From CAZGAH01 sp964523295 (lineage in GTDB: Bacteria > Desulfobacterota > Desulfovibrionia > Desulfovibrionales > Desulfovibrionaceae), in NCBI GenBank assembly GCA_964523295.1, contig CAZGAH010000052.1:1-30910 (forward strand): DNA of 30,910 nt, written 5' to 3'. The translations under genes and the position numbers were made by a program. Positions 1-8,424 of the stretch are shown in pieces (position 1 is the first letter of the stretch; each line of letters begins with the position of its first letter). The notes beneath the pieces are model-generated. The model saw only the letters and a list, made by a program, of their open reading frames with translations. It was not told the DNA's origin and ran no database searches.

Positions 1-72
1 GGCATCGGTCAAGTCATGTGCTACCTAGATCGGTCAGATACACGTGCTATGGACACGCATATCGAGTGCGCG

Positions 73-101
73 TTGACAGGCTGTTATCCCGCGGATATCC
101 T
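73..101 (+). promoter_or_regulatory. Candidate sigma-70 promoter for the kinase pair
   Basis: A perfect -35 box TTGACA (73-78) is followed after 17 bases by TATCCT (96-101), a 4/6 match to the -10 consensus. Transcription would start near 108, giving a leader of about 40 bases before the ATG at 146, which has the ribosome site GAGGT just upstream. Seen directly; activity is inferred. Confidence 0.55.
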
Positions 102-145
102 CCTTTTACGTCGAATCAGACTGTCGTCTGGCACGAGGTAGAAAC

Positions 146-2131
146 ATGAAGCTGCTGTCCGACTGGTCCGTGCGGACCCGTCTCATGCTCTCCATGCTGG
201 TGGCCTTTCTTCCGGCCCTGGCCATCATTCTCGTCACCGGATACGAGTTGCGCGAGAAGGAGGTACGCGGCGCCGAAGACTATGCCCTGCGGCAGGTCCA
301 GGCCATGGCCGAGCAGCATCGTGCCGTTGTAGACAACGCCAGGTTGCTGCTGATGACCTTGTCCAAGACGGACGAGGTCCGCACCCTGTCTATCGGCCCC
401 TGTCTGACGCTGCTGGAGCAGGTGCAACAGCGCAATCCGACATTCATCTCGCTGTCGCTTGCCGACGCGCGGGGCACAGTCCTGGTTGCCGCCCCGACCT
501 TGACCGGGACCGACATCTCCGGGGAGCTCCATTTCCGGGAGGCCTTGCGTACCATGACGTTTGTTACGGGCAACTACGAGTTTCGCGAGGACGTCCGCCA
601 CGTCGTCATTCACTTCGCCCAGCCCGTAGCCGACTACGCCAACGAGCCCGCCGGCGTACTGGTCGCGGCCTTTGACCTGAACTACTTCGGGCAGCTGTTT
701 TCCGCCACCAGGCTGCCGGACAACTCCATCTTCACGCTGACCGACGCCAAGGGCATCCGGCTGACCCGCTTTCCGGAAACCGACAGGTACACCTGGGTGC
801 CGGATTTGCCGCGTATGATCGAACGGATGTCGCAACAGAATGAAGAGGGAACGTTTCAGGAAACGGGCGTTGACGGTGCCCGCCGGCTGTACGCCTTCAA
901 GAGGGTACACTTTGAAGGCGCCCCGTTTCCGTATCTTATGATGCGGCTGGGCATCCCCGTGGGACAGGCCCTGCGCGAGGCCAATGTCCTGACCTTGCGC
1001 AATCTGGCGTTCCTGGCCGTGGCGACGGTGCTCAGCCTCTATTTTGTGCATGCGTTGGGAAAATTTGCCGTAGTGCTGCCATTGGAGCGGCTGGTCCTCG
1101 CAACGGAACGGCTGGCCAAGGGCGATCTCACCGCGAGGAGCGGTCTTCGGTATACGCAGAGCGAGCCCGGACGCCTGGCCCGCGCCTTCGATGTCATGGC
1201 CGAGGAACTGGCCATCCACGAGGAGGAACAGCGCCTTGCCGAGGAGCAGGTCTGCTGTCTGAATGCCGAGCTGGAAGAACGCGTGGCGAAGCGTACCCGG
1301 GAGCTGGCCTCGGCGAATCGGGAATTGAATCAGGCCCTGGAGGGGTTGCGCCTGACGCAGGACCAGCTGGTGCAATCCGAAAAAATGGCAGCCCTGGGCA
1401 GCCTGGTGGCCGGCGTAGCGCACGAGATAAACACACCGGTCGGCGTGGGCGTAACCGCCGCGTCGCATCTCGATCAAAAAACCCAGGAAATCTCCAGGCG
1501 TTACGCTGACGGGCTGATAACGCGAGCGGATATGGAGACCTATCTCGCCGTCGCCTCCGAGGCTACGTCCATGATCATGACCAACCTTGACCGTGCGGCA
1601 AATCTGATCAAGAGTTTCAAGCAGGTGGCGGTGGATCAGGTCAGCGAAGAGCGCCGTAAGTTCAAGGTCAAGACGTACATCGAAGAAATTCTGTTGAGTT
1701 TGCGGCCAAAGCTCAAGCGGACAAAGCTGCGCGTCGAGGTGAACTGTGACCCGGAACTGGTCATTTCCAGTTATCCTGGGGCTCTTTCGCAGATTCTGAC
1801 CAACTTCATCCTCAATTCCATCAAGCATGGCTACGATGAAGACGCGGAAGGCCGGATCCGCATCGCCGTAGAACCCGCGCCGGACGGCGTGGTATTGACC
1901 TACGCCGACGACGGCAAAGGGGTGAGCCCGGAGCACCTGGGAAAGGTTTTCGAGCCCTTCTTTACGACCGCACGCGGCAAGGGCGGCTCCGGGCTGGGCC
2001 TGTCCATTGTCTACAACATCGTTGTCAAGACCCTGGGGGGGAGAATCCTGTGTACGGGGCACCCTAATCAGGGAATGACGTTCACGGTGTTCATACCACT
2101 TGAGCGAGGATCAGCCGATGCCCGGACCTGA
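146..2131 (+). CDS. Membrane sensor histidine kinase (periplasmic sensor, HAMP, HisKA, HATPase)
   Basis: A 661-residue sensor kinase. An N-terminal membrane segment (about 12-32) is followed by a periplasmic region of about 250 residues that looks like a Cache-type ligand sensor, a second membrane segment (about 285-305), a HAMP linker (about 306-360), a coiled coil (360-410), and the kinase core. The phospho-acceptor is His426 in the motif AHEINTPVG. The ATPase domain shows the N box (Asn557 in FILNSIKHGY), the G1 motif DDGKG (588-592) and the G2 loop GKGGSGLGLS. The ATG at 146 has GAGGT upstream. The gene overlaps the next by 14 bases, so the two are very probably co-translated and work together. 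The ligand cannot be told from sequence. There is no receiver or output domain in this protein; the partner supplies a receiver. Confidence 0.93.
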   Translation: MKLLSDWSVRTRLMLSMLVAFLPALAIILVTGYELREKEVRGAEDYALRQVQAMAEQHRAVVDNARLLLMTLSKTDEVRTLSIGPCLTLLEQVQQRNPTFISLSLADARGTVLVAAPTLTGTDISGELHFREALRTMTFVTGNYEFREDVRHVVIHFAQPVADYANEPAGVLVAAFDLNYFGQLFSATRLPDNSIFTLTDAKGIRLTRFPETDRYTWVPDLPRMIERMSQQNEEGTFQETGVDGARRLYAFKRVHFEGAPFPYLMMRLGIPVGQALREANVLTLRNLAFLAVATVLSLYFVHALGKFAVVLPLERLVLATERLAKGDLTARSGLRYTQSEPGRLARAFDVMAEELAIHEEEQRLAEEQVCCLNAELEERVAKRTRELASANRELNQALEGLRLTQDQLVQSEKMAALGSLVAGVAHEINTPVGVGVTAASHLDQKTQEISRRYADGLITRADMETYLAVASEATSMIMTNLDRAANLIKSFKQVAVDQVSEERRKFKVKTYIEEILLSLRPKLKRTKLRVEVNCDPELVISSYPGALSQILTNFILNSIKHGYDEDAEGRIRIAVEPAPDGVVLTYADDGKGVSPEHLGKVFEPFFTTARGKGGSGLGLSIVYNIVVKTLGGRILCTGHPNQGMTFTVFIPLERGSADART

Positions 2132-3839
2132 TGACCTGCTTTTCGGCGAAACCCGACCGACCGCTCCGACCGTAGTCGCTGACGCGCCCGTCGCATCCGA
2201 TGCCGGACACTGGACGGTATTGATCGTGGACGACGAGGACGAGGTGCATCACGTCACCCGTCTCGTCCTACGCGACTTCAGCTACAAAGGCAAAGGGCTG
2301 CAATGCCTGAGCGCCTATTCGGCTGCCGACGCCATGCAGCGCATGAAGGCCGTTCCGGACATCGCCGTGGTGCTGCTGGACGTGGTCATGGAGGAGAACG
2401 ACAGCGGTCTCAAACTGGTGCGTTTCATCCGCGAGGAACTCAAGAACAAGCTCATGCGCATCATTCTGCGCACCGGTCAACCCGGACAGGCGCCCGAAGA
2501 CAAGGTCATCGTCGAATACGACATCAACGATTACAAGGAAAAAACCGAAATCACGGCGCAGAAGCTTTTTACGGTGATGGTTTCGGCCCTGCGCACCTAC
2601 AACGACATGCTCACCATCGAGGCCAACCGGCAGGGGCTGGAACAGATTATCAGCGCTACGGCCGATATCTTCCAGCTCAATTCCATGGAAAAGTTCACTT
2701 CCGGCGTCCTCGCTCAGCTCGTGGCCCTGCTCGACCTCAAACGCGATGCCCTCTATTGCCAGGCCTCCAGCTTCGCAGCCACGGACGAGCAGCCCGGCCT
2801 GGTCATCAAGGCTGCCAGCGGTAAGTATGAGCCCTTTCTCGGCAAGAGCGTGCAGGATATTCCTGATCCTGCCGTACGCCAGCACATCGCCGACGCGCTG
2901 CTCCAACGGCACGACCTGCTGGCCAACCAGGCCCGGGTCGAATATTTCGAGAGCAAGACCGGCTCCAAGAGCGTCATCTATTTCGAAGGATACCGGCCGC
3001 TGACCGAGCTGGACAATACGCTGATCAACATTTTTTTTGCCAATGTCTCCATAGGATTCGACAATATCTACCTGAATCTCGCCGCCGAGGATAAGGCCAG
3101 ACTGGCGCAGCAGGCACAGCACGCCGCCGAACAGGCCAGTAAAGAGGTAACGCGGCAGATCGCCCAGCGTGCCGAGGGACTGCAGAAAATATCCAGAGCC
3201 GTGGCGCATCAGCTGCGCAACCCCATGACCATCCTGGCCGGTTTTGCCAATCTGCTCGGCAACAAACCGGAATTGCGCGAAAAATATAGCGAATACCTCG
3301 ATGGCATCCGCTCCGCTGCCACCCGCATCGAAAATATCACAGCCGCGGTGATCGCCTACACCTCCCTGCACATCGGGAAAAAAGGACACCAGGCGCTGAC
3401 TGAATTCATTGACCGCGCCATCGATATCGCGGACAGCTACGCCTCACGATTGGGCATTGTCGTCCGCTGGCAAGTGACCGTGGCGCCGCTCAGTATCGAA
3501 TGCGACGCGCAAAGCCTGGGCCAGGCCCTGGTCGAGGTGCTGAAGAACGCCGTCGAATCATTCGACTTGCCCGAGGGTGAAATACACCTGACGGCAGAAC
3601 CGCAGGAGGAGCGTCTGGCCATACGCGTCCGTGACAATGGCCGGGGCATCCCTGCGGGCGAGCTGGCCTTTGTGCTGGATCCCTTTTATACGACCAAAGC
3701 CGTTGGCATCGGCATGGGATTGTCCTTGGCAGATCGGATCATCCAGGAACACAACGGCTCGCTGTTTATTGCCAGCGAACCAGGAGGCGGGACAACGGTT
3801 GAGATAACCCTCCCGTTGGCGCCGACGGATAAGAGGTGA
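2118..3839 (+). CDS. Hybrid receiver-DUF3369-histidine kinase
   Basis: A 573-residue soluble protein. It starts with a response-regulator receiver domain (about 33-155; acidic pocket LIVDDEDE, phospho-acceptor Asp88 in LLDVVMEEND). A DUF3369 region follows (about 160-325), a domain known to sit behind receivers and likely GAF-like. A coiled coil leads to a HisKA domain with His364 in AHQLRNPMT, and the protein ends with an ATPase domain (N box EVLKNAVESF, G1 RDNGRGIP, G2 GIGMGLSLA). The ATG at 2118 is chosen because GAGGA lies 8 bases upstream; a TTG at 2100 is an alternative. It overlaps the upstream kinase by 14 bases. The likely path is phosphotransfer from the upstream kinase to Asp88, which then controls this protein's own kinase; its downstream partner is not in the window. 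Domain calls are firm, the phosphorelay is inferred. Confidence 0.92.
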   Translation: MPGPDDLLFGETRPTAPTVVADAPVASDAGHWTVLIVDDEDEVHHVTRLVLRDFSYKGKGLQCLSAYSAADAMQRMKAVPDIAVVLLDVVMEENDSGLKLVRFIREELKNKLMRIILRTGQPGQAPEDKVIVEYDINDYKEKTEITAQKLFTVMVSALRTYNDMLTIEANRQGLEQIISATADIFQLNSMEKFTSGVLAQLVALLDLKRDALYCQASSFAATDEQPGLVIKAASGKYEPFLGKSVQDIPDPAVRQHIADALLQRHDLLANQARVEYFESKTGSKSVIYFEGYRPLTELDNTLINIFFANVSIGFDNIYLNLAAEDKARLAQQAQHAAEQASKEVTRQIAQRAEGLQKISRAVAHQLRNPMTILAGFANLLGNKPELREKYSEYLDGIRSAATRIENITAAVIAYTSLHIGKKGHQALTEFIDRAIDIADSYASRLGIVVRWQVTVAPLSIECDAQSLGQALVEVLKNAVESFDLPEGEIHLTAEPQEERLAIRVRDNGRGIPAGELAFVLDPFYTTKAVGIGMGLSLADRIIQEHNGSLFIASEPGGGTTVEITLPLAPTDKR

Positions 3840-3917
3840 GATGCCCTGTTTACAGGAAAGCAGACGGGGCCTATGGTGTTCAAATGCGTTGATGCGTTCT
3901 TTGGATCGCGAGGAACG

Positions 3918-3946
3918 AAAAAAAAGCCGGGGTATGCCCCGGCTTT
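3918..3946 (-). terminator. Rho-independent terminator of the cold-shock gene
   Basis: A perfect 10-base stem (3923-3932 with 3937-3946, AAAGCCGGGG against CCCCGGCTTT) with a four-base loop. On the minus strand it is followed by a run of U (A run at 3918-3925), the classic intrinsic terminator layout, 28 bases after the stop of the minus-strand cold-shock gene. It may also stop transcripts of the plus-strand kinase pair, which ends at 3839, but the T tail on that side is poor. Confidence 0.9.
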
Positions 3947-3974
3947 GTCGTTGTATTGGGAAAGACGTTACTGC

Positions 3975-4178
3975 TTAGACTTTCATGACGTTCGCAGCCC
4001 GGGCTCCCTTGTCGCCGTTCACGATGTCGAAGGAAACTCGGTCGCCTTCGTGAAGGGTCTTGAAACCGTCCGCCTTGATTGCGGAAAAATGCACGAACAC
4101 ATCGTCGCCGTCATCGCGCTGGATGAAGCCAAAGCCCTTCTTTTCATTGAACCACTTCACGACACCTTCGAGACTCAT
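3975..4178 (-). CDS. Cold-shock domain protein (CspA family)
   Basis: A 67-residue single-domain cold-shock protein, the usual family length. Both RNA-binding motifs are present: RNP1 in KGFGFIQ (residues 14-20) and RNP2 in VFVHF (27-31), with the typical start GVVKWFNEKKGFGF. Such proteins bind single-stranded RNA and DNA and act as RNA chaperones in the cytoplasm. The start is the ATG at 4178, because GGAGGA sits 7 bases upstream; the frame is open further but has no family similarity there. The upstream non-coding stretch (4179-4321) should hold the promoter and leader. A strong terminator follows. Whether it is cold-induced or constitutive cannot be read from the sequence. Confidence 0.96.
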   Translation of the reverse strand: MSLEGVVKWFNEKKGFGFIQRDDGDDVFVHFSAIKADGFKTLHEGDRVSFDIVNGDKGARAANVMKV

Positions 4179-4321
4179 AAAACATTCCTCCATGTTGATA
4201 AAAACGAAACTACTACACTGACAGCAGAAAATCCATACGCAACCGGACCGCAAAGCGCAAGGGAAAAGACAGGAAAACGGATCAGGAAGGATACTTTTTT
4301 TTATTCGGCCAGCGGCAAGGC

Positions 4322-5890
4322 TCAGGCGAAATCGTGAGCGAAAAAACGGGTTGCCTGAATGTGCGCCGAGCGGCCGTGGCGGTAGGCGGCATGGTGTCCG
4401 TCCCCATGGTGGTACACGCAGAGAAAGGCGTCGTCGTCGAGTTCTACCCAGCCGGAGTATCCGAAGTCGCAGGGCCAGGCTTGTTGATCGTTTTTCAGTT
4501 CCAGCACATGGCGTCGTGCCCAGGCGTCGGGCAGCCCCTGCGCGGGGGTCCAGTCCCAGGCATAGCTGCGTAGCAGTCGGGGTTCCCGGATGCGCAGGCT
4601 AAGACGTTGCCAACGGCTCATTCCTGCGTTGTTTTTCTCCATGGAGGCATTGCCGAACAGCACGGGGCGCCGTTCCACTGCATCGGCCTCGATCCGGCAG
4701 CGGCGACGCACGCGTCCGTCCACGGCGAGCGAAAGGAGTCCTGCCTCGTATTCGATGCGTATCCGGTGACTACGGCCGGGTTCCAGGGGCACCGGGCGTA
4801 CGCCTTTCAGTTCCGGGGCGATACGCGCGGCCGTGATGCGCCACCAGCAACCGAGGCGCAGGCCGCAATGACTGGCTTCGGCCTCGGTGATTTCGATGTC
4901 CGCCTCCAGGCAGGCCCAGGCCTCGGCCGGATCGCTCAGGGGGCGCAGGCTGAATCGTGCGGCCTGCTCTGGTCCGGAACTCTGGTCAAAGATCAGAGCG
5001 TCCTCGCGCAGGAAGGGGGTACGGGCATCGGCTGCAACGCCGTGAATCTGGAAGCCGTTGCGTTCGAGGCGTTCGCCAGGGCCGCGCCAGGCCGCGGCGT
5101 CGGCCGGTTCGCCGAGCCAGGCGGCCGTTCCCCGCTCCGGTCCGACGTTGCGATAGGTGACCAGCAACCGACCGCTGCGCGTCAGGCCCAGACAGGGGCG
5201 GTGCCCGATGAGACCGCTCGGGCGTGGCTCGCTCCAGGTTGCGCCATTGTCGGCGCTCTCGCACCAGTACATCGGCTCGAAAACCTGGCTGTTTTCCCGC
5301 AGGAGCATCAGCAGTCGCCCGTCGGGCAGGCGCGTCGTCGATCCCTCGCACAGCGTCAGCCAGGGCAGGTGGGAAACAGCGGCGAGCGGCGTGAAGTCGA
5401 GTCCGCGATTGCCCGAGCGGTAGACCATCTGCTCGATGGGAGGCTGGCCACAGGCGGGGAACGGCTGCGTGCCTTTGTTCCATTGCGCCGTTGTCAGCAG
5501 GGTGTTGGCGTCGAGTTCGATGATGCGGTCCGGTATGCCGTGACGGAAGCCGTTGACCATCTGGCGCATCCACGTATGGCCATCGTCCGCGCTCCAGTAG
5601 AGCAGGTGCGGGTCGTCGTCGATGATGACCAGCTGGTTATCGGACAGGCACGCGATACGAGGGCAGTGCCCGCCCGCGGCGTTGAGTATGAACGGCGCAG
5701 ACCAGGTGTTTCCGGCGTCGTCGCTGCACTTGATGAGCAGCTTGCGCCGCGTGGCGACGTGCTGGTCGGCCTCGCGGTAGACCACGACCAGCCGGCCGGT
5801 CTGGGTCCGGCAGATGTCGGGGAAGGCGAGATAATGCCCCGGACGTCGGTCAATGATGACATGGCGGTCGTCATCGGTCAGGGTTGCCAT
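4322..5890 (-). CDS. Sialidase-like Asp-box beta-propeller protein
   Basis: A 522-residue protein. The first 330 residues look like a sialidase-superfamily six-bladed propeller: at least three Asp boxes of the pattern S-x-D-x-G-x-T-W can be seen (SDDAGNTW, SADDGHTW, SADNGATW), and an Arg near the N terminus (DICRTQTGRLVVVYRE) fits the first catalytic-triad arginine. The remaining 190 residues look like a lectin-type (LamG/concanavalin) sandwich. There is no signal peptide from the ATG at 5890 and no good ribosome site before it, so the start is the weak point. Members of this superfamily cleave terminal sialic acids or related sugars, but many Asp-box proteins are not enzymes. No sugar-use genes surround it. 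The gene lies 105 bases downstream of mreB on the same strand with no functional link evident. Confidence 0.72.
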   Translation of the reverse strand: MATLTDDDRHVIIDRRPGHYLAFPDICRTQTGRLVVVYREADQHVATRRKLLIKCSDDAGNTWSAPFILNAAGGHCPRIACLSDNQLVIIDDDPHLLYWSADDGHTWMRQMVNGFRHGIPDRIIELDANTLLTTAQWNKGTQPFPACGQPPIEQMVYRSGNRGLDFTPLAAVSHLPWLTLCEGSTTRLPDGRLLMLLRENSQVFEPMYWCESADNGATWSEPRPSGLIGHRPCLGLTRSGRLLVTYRNVGPERGTAAWLGEPADAAAWRGPGERLERNGFQIHGVAADARTPFLREDALIFDQSSGPEQAARFSLRPLSDPAEAWACLEADIEITEAEASHCGLRLGCWWRITAARIAPELKGVRPVPLEPGRSHRIRIEYEAGLLSLAVDGRVRRRCRIEADAVERRPVLFGNASMEKNNAGMSRWQRLSLRIREPRLLRSYAWDWTPAQGLPDAWARRHVLELKNDQQAWPCDFGYSGWVELDDDAFLCVYHHGDGHHAAYRHGRSAHIQATRFFAHDFA

Positions 5891-5995
5891 GCGCAGTGGA
5901 TAGTCAAGAGGCCGCGGGGCGTCAAGTCGGCATGTCCGCGGCGTCGATGTCCGTCATTCGGGTGCGTTGCTGACGGGTGCCTGGCGTATCGTTTG

Positions 5996-7021
5996 TCAGG
6001 AAATGAAGACGGTTGAAAATTTTTTCTGGTTTTCGATGATCCGCCCGGCGCCGCGTACGCAGGTTGTCAGGGGCGAGTGGTCGATTTGCACCTGTAAATT
6101 GCAGTCCTGGGTAATGCGTTGGTCCATGCCGCGAATCAAGGCGCCGCCGCCGACGAGGAGGATGCCGTTGTTGGCGCTGTCTTCGATGAGCTTGGCCGGC
6201 GTTTTTTCCAGGGTGCGGCGGATGGCCTGCAGGATGGCCTTGACCGTCGGTTCGATGGCTTCGCAGACGTCCCTGTCGGTCAGAGTGACGGTTTCGGGCA
6301 GGCCGGAAACGATACTGCGGCCGGAGACGTCCATGTGCAGCGGTTGAGGCTGGGGCAGGGCACTGCCCAGCTCGAATTTCACCCGTTCGGCGGCGCTTTC
6401 GCCGATGAGCAGTCTGTGTCGTTCCTTGACATGTTGTTGAATGCCCTCGTTCATTTCGTCACCGGCAATGCGGAGCGACTCGCCGCAAACATGTCCGGAC
6501 AGGCTGATTACGGCCACGTCGCAGGTGCCGCCGCCGATATCGACCACGAAATTGCTGACCGCGTCCATGACTGGCATCCCGGCGCCGATGGCCGAGGCCA
6601 TGGCCTCGTCGACCAGTCTGACCTCTTTGACGCCGACTTGATGCGCCGCGTCGATGACGGCGCGTTTTTCGACATTGGTGACGTAAGGGGGGACGCCGAT
6701 CACCATTTGCGGCTTTACGAAGCGGAAGCCTTTGAGCACCTTGTCGATGAAATAGGATATCATCCGGCGCGTAATGTCGAAATCCGCAATGACGCCGTCC
6801 TTGAGCGGCCGGATGATCCGGATTCCTGCCGGTTCGCGGCCCATGAAGCGTTTTGCCTCGACGCCGACAGCCAGCAGTTTGTTCGAGCGTTCGTCCAGGG
6901 CAACGACTGTGGGCTCGTTGAGAACGATGCCCTTGCCCGATGCGTAGATCAGGGTGTTGGCCGTACCGAGGTCCATGGCCAGTTTTCTTCCGAACAGATT
7001 GAGCAATGCGTCTACGATCAT
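5996..7021 (-). CDS. mreB: Rod shape-determining protein MreB
   Basis: A 341-residue actin homologue of normal MreB length. The nucleotide-binding signatures are in place: phosphate 1 (AMDLGTANTLIY, about residues 15-26), phosphate 2 (VVDIGGGTCDVAVIS, about 163-177) and the adenosine motif (LVGGGALIRGM, about 299-309). MreB forms membrane-bound filaments under the inner membrane that guide lateral wall synthesis. The ATG at 7021 has GAGGAA 6 bases upstream. The mreC and mreD partners that often follow are not here; a sialidase-like gene follows instead, so this copy stands alone. Desulfovibrionales can carry more than one MreB, so it may be an accessory paralogue; this cannot be settled from the window. 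Confidence 0.95.
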   Translation of the reverse strand: MIVDALLNLFGRKLAMDLGTANTLIYASGKGIVLNEPTVVALDERSNKLLAVGVEAKRFMGREPAGIRIIRPLKDGVIADFDITRRMISYFIDKVLKGFRFVKPQMVIGVPPYVTNVEKRAVIDAAHQVGVKEVRLVDEAMASAIGAGMPVMDAVSNFVVDIGGGTCDVAVISLSGHVCGESLRIAGDEMNEGIQQHVKERHRLLIGESAAERVKFELGSALPQPQPLHMDVSGRSIVSGLPETVTLTDRDVCEAIEPTVKAILQAIRRTLEKTPAKLIEDSANNGILLVGGGALIRGMDQRITQDCNLQVQIDHSPLTTCVRGAGRIIENQKKFSTVFIS

Positions 7022-7444
7022 ATATTCCTCAACGTCGACGTGTGCGGTATTTCAACGATGCCGGTGCCGAAGCAATGCCGTGACACGTATGGTCGTGCCG
7101 GCGGCAGGGGAAGTTTCGTTCGTCATGAAGCAAAACTCACCCCAGCGCGGGGTTGTCTTTTGCCGAAGGAAAGCCGATGCGCAACGAAAAGTTCGGTTTT
7201 CGACTTCCCGTCATTCAGTAGCATGGCTGTTCCGCTGGGTAAAGACCCAAGAGACGCCTTCAGGAGGAACGACGAGGCGGACGGGATGTTGACTGTGGCC
7301 ATTCGGAATTGTTGCGTCACCGGATGCTTGACGCGCAAGCCCTCCGTCATGTAACGATAGGTGACAGCTTCAGGGCTCCGGGTGGTCCAATGGTCGCGGA
7401 CGCCGGGGAAAACAGTATTGCGACCGATATGAGGGGGAACTGGT
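7022..7444. other. Divergent intergenic region, no gene supported
   Basis: This 423-base stretch lies between the starts of mreB (minus) and a lipoprotein gene (plus), so it should contain both promoters. A short hairpin ACCCC-AGCGC-GGGGT (near 7139-7153) followed by TTGTCTTTT resembles a weak terminator on the plus strand, but no plus-strand gene precedes it. TTGACG at 7328-7333 with TAACGA 18 bases later is a weak promoter candidate for the lipoprotein. Frames across the region have neither a ribosome site nor family similarity. Confidence 0.4.
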
Positions 7445-7972
7445 ATGAAGACCACATTTGTATGGGGACTGCGATCCTTCGTCGTGTTGCTGCTGTTGGT
7501 GTTTGGCTGTACGTCGCCACAGGAGGAAGTTATCGAGCTGGTTCGGTTTCCGGCTGATACGCTGGACGGCGTCATCAGCAAATCGGAGGTAGAGCTGGAC
7601 AAGACCGTGAGCAGCGACGGCCAGGGGGCGTTGAAAATCGTCGCCAACGGCCCGGTTACTGTCAGTCTTTTTGAGACCGGCGACCTGGATGTGGAAAAGG
7701 CGAGGCTGGTGTACAAGGCCAGACTACGAACGGAAAACCTGCAGGGCCAGGCGTATCTGGAGATGTTGTGCAGTTTTCCCGGCAAGGGAGAGTTTTTTTC
7801 GCGCGCGCTCCAGTCGCCGGCATCCGGAACCATGGACTGGTTTACTCAGGAAACGCCGTTTTTTCTCCAGGCCGGAGAGAATCCGGACAACGTGAAGCTC
7901 AACCTGGTCATCACCGGCAAAGGCACCGTCTGGATCGACGATATGCATCTGGTCAAGGGGCCGTTGCAGTGA
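7445..7972 (+). CDS. Lipoprotein with a jelly-roll (CBM-like) domain
   Basis: A 175-residue protein with a lipoprotein signal: basic start, hydrophobic stretch, then LLVFGC, so Cys22 would be the lipidated residue (Phe at -2 is unusual). The mature part looks like one beta-sandwich domain; the closing segment GKGTVWIDDMHL is typical of the last strands of carbohydrate-binding module 4/9 or galactose-binding-like folds, where a ligand or carbohydrate is bound. The substrate is unknown. The ATG at 7445 has GAGGGGG 7 bases upstream. It is convergent with ccmE, which ends 10 bases beyond it. Lipidation and the fold class are fairly secure; the role is not. Confidence 0.72.
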   Translation: MKTTFVWGLRSFVVLLLLVFGCTSPQEEVIELVRFPADTLDGVISKSEVELDKTVSSDGQGALKIVANGPVTVSLFETGDLDVEKARLVYKARLRTENLQGQAYLEMLCSFPGKGEFFSRALQSPASGTMDWFTQETPFFLQAGENPDNVKLNLVITGKGTVWIDDMHLVKGPLQ

Positions 7973-7982
7973 ACCCGCGGCG

Positions 7983-8390
7983 TCACCGGTTTTCTTTCTG
8001 ATATTTCGACGGGCATTTGGTCATGAGCACGCTGGCCATGAAGATGCCTGACTCCTTTGACCGGCCGCCCTCGACAATGACTTCCGCCCCGGGCTGGAAG
8101 GTATCGGGAACGGCGCCGTGGTATTCGACGACAATCGCCTTGGCCGGGTCGTCTTTGTCCAGCAGTCGGAAAGAGACGCCCGGCCTGGCCTCGAAGCGTT
8201 CCAGTCCGGTCGCGTCCACCGTGCCGAAGAGCCTGGCCTGGCCCAGCTTGTCCTGCGGCAGGGCCAGGGCCTCGGCGACATTGACGAAGTAGACGCTGTC
8301 CTGCGAGAGTCCGGACCAGATCAGCAGACCAAGGGCAAGCAGCACCAGCGCGATGGCTGCGATATACGCGTGACGATTGTTTTTTCGCAT
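7983..8390 (-). CDS. ccmE: Cytochrome c maturation haem chaperone CcmE, CxxxY type
   Basis: A 135-residue protein with one N-terminal membrane anchor (about 9-27) and an OB-fold domain with the CcmE landmarks: VSFRLLDKD, VVEYHGAVPDTFQPGAEVIVEG and, near the C terminus, a metal/haem site. CcmE holds haem covalently in the periplasm and passes it to apocytochromes c. Classical CcmE uses His in HxxxY; here the site is Cys126-Pro-Ser-Lys-Tyr130, the CxxxY variant known from Desulfovibrio and archaea, which belongs to Ccm systems that lack CcmG and CcmH. No other ccm gene lies in the window; the DUF21/CBS gene is just upstream on the same strand. The variant residue is seen directly; the pathway is from family knowledge. 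Confidence 0.85.
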   Translation of the reverse strand: MRKNNRHAYIAAIALVLLALGLLIWSGLSQDSVYFVNVAEALALPQDKLGQARLFGTVDATGLERFEARPGVSFRLLDKDDPAKAIVVEYHGAVPDTFQPGAEVIVEGGRSKESGIFMASVLMTKCPSKYQKENR

Positions 8391-8424
8391 CGTTTTTTTC
8401 CTCTGCGTCTTTCGGGCGTATGGA

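Noticed and set aside
128..144. TGGCAC as a possible sigma-54 -24 element
   Set aside because: No TTGC at the right distance; a sigma-70 promoter lies just upstream.
116..2062. Long minus-strand open frame opposite the sensor kinase
   Set aside because: It mirrors a GC-rich gene with clear domains on the plus strand; no ribosome site or family pattern.
2268..3389. Long minus-strand open frame opposite the hybrid kinase
   Set aside because: Shadow of the coding strand; the plus-strand protein has all kinase motifs.
4607..6016. Long plus-strand open frame opposite the sialidase-like gene
   Set aside because: The minus strand shows Asp boxes; this frame has no recognisable content.
6119..7354. 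Plus-strand open frame opposite mreB
   Set aside because: mreB is unambiguous on the minus strand.
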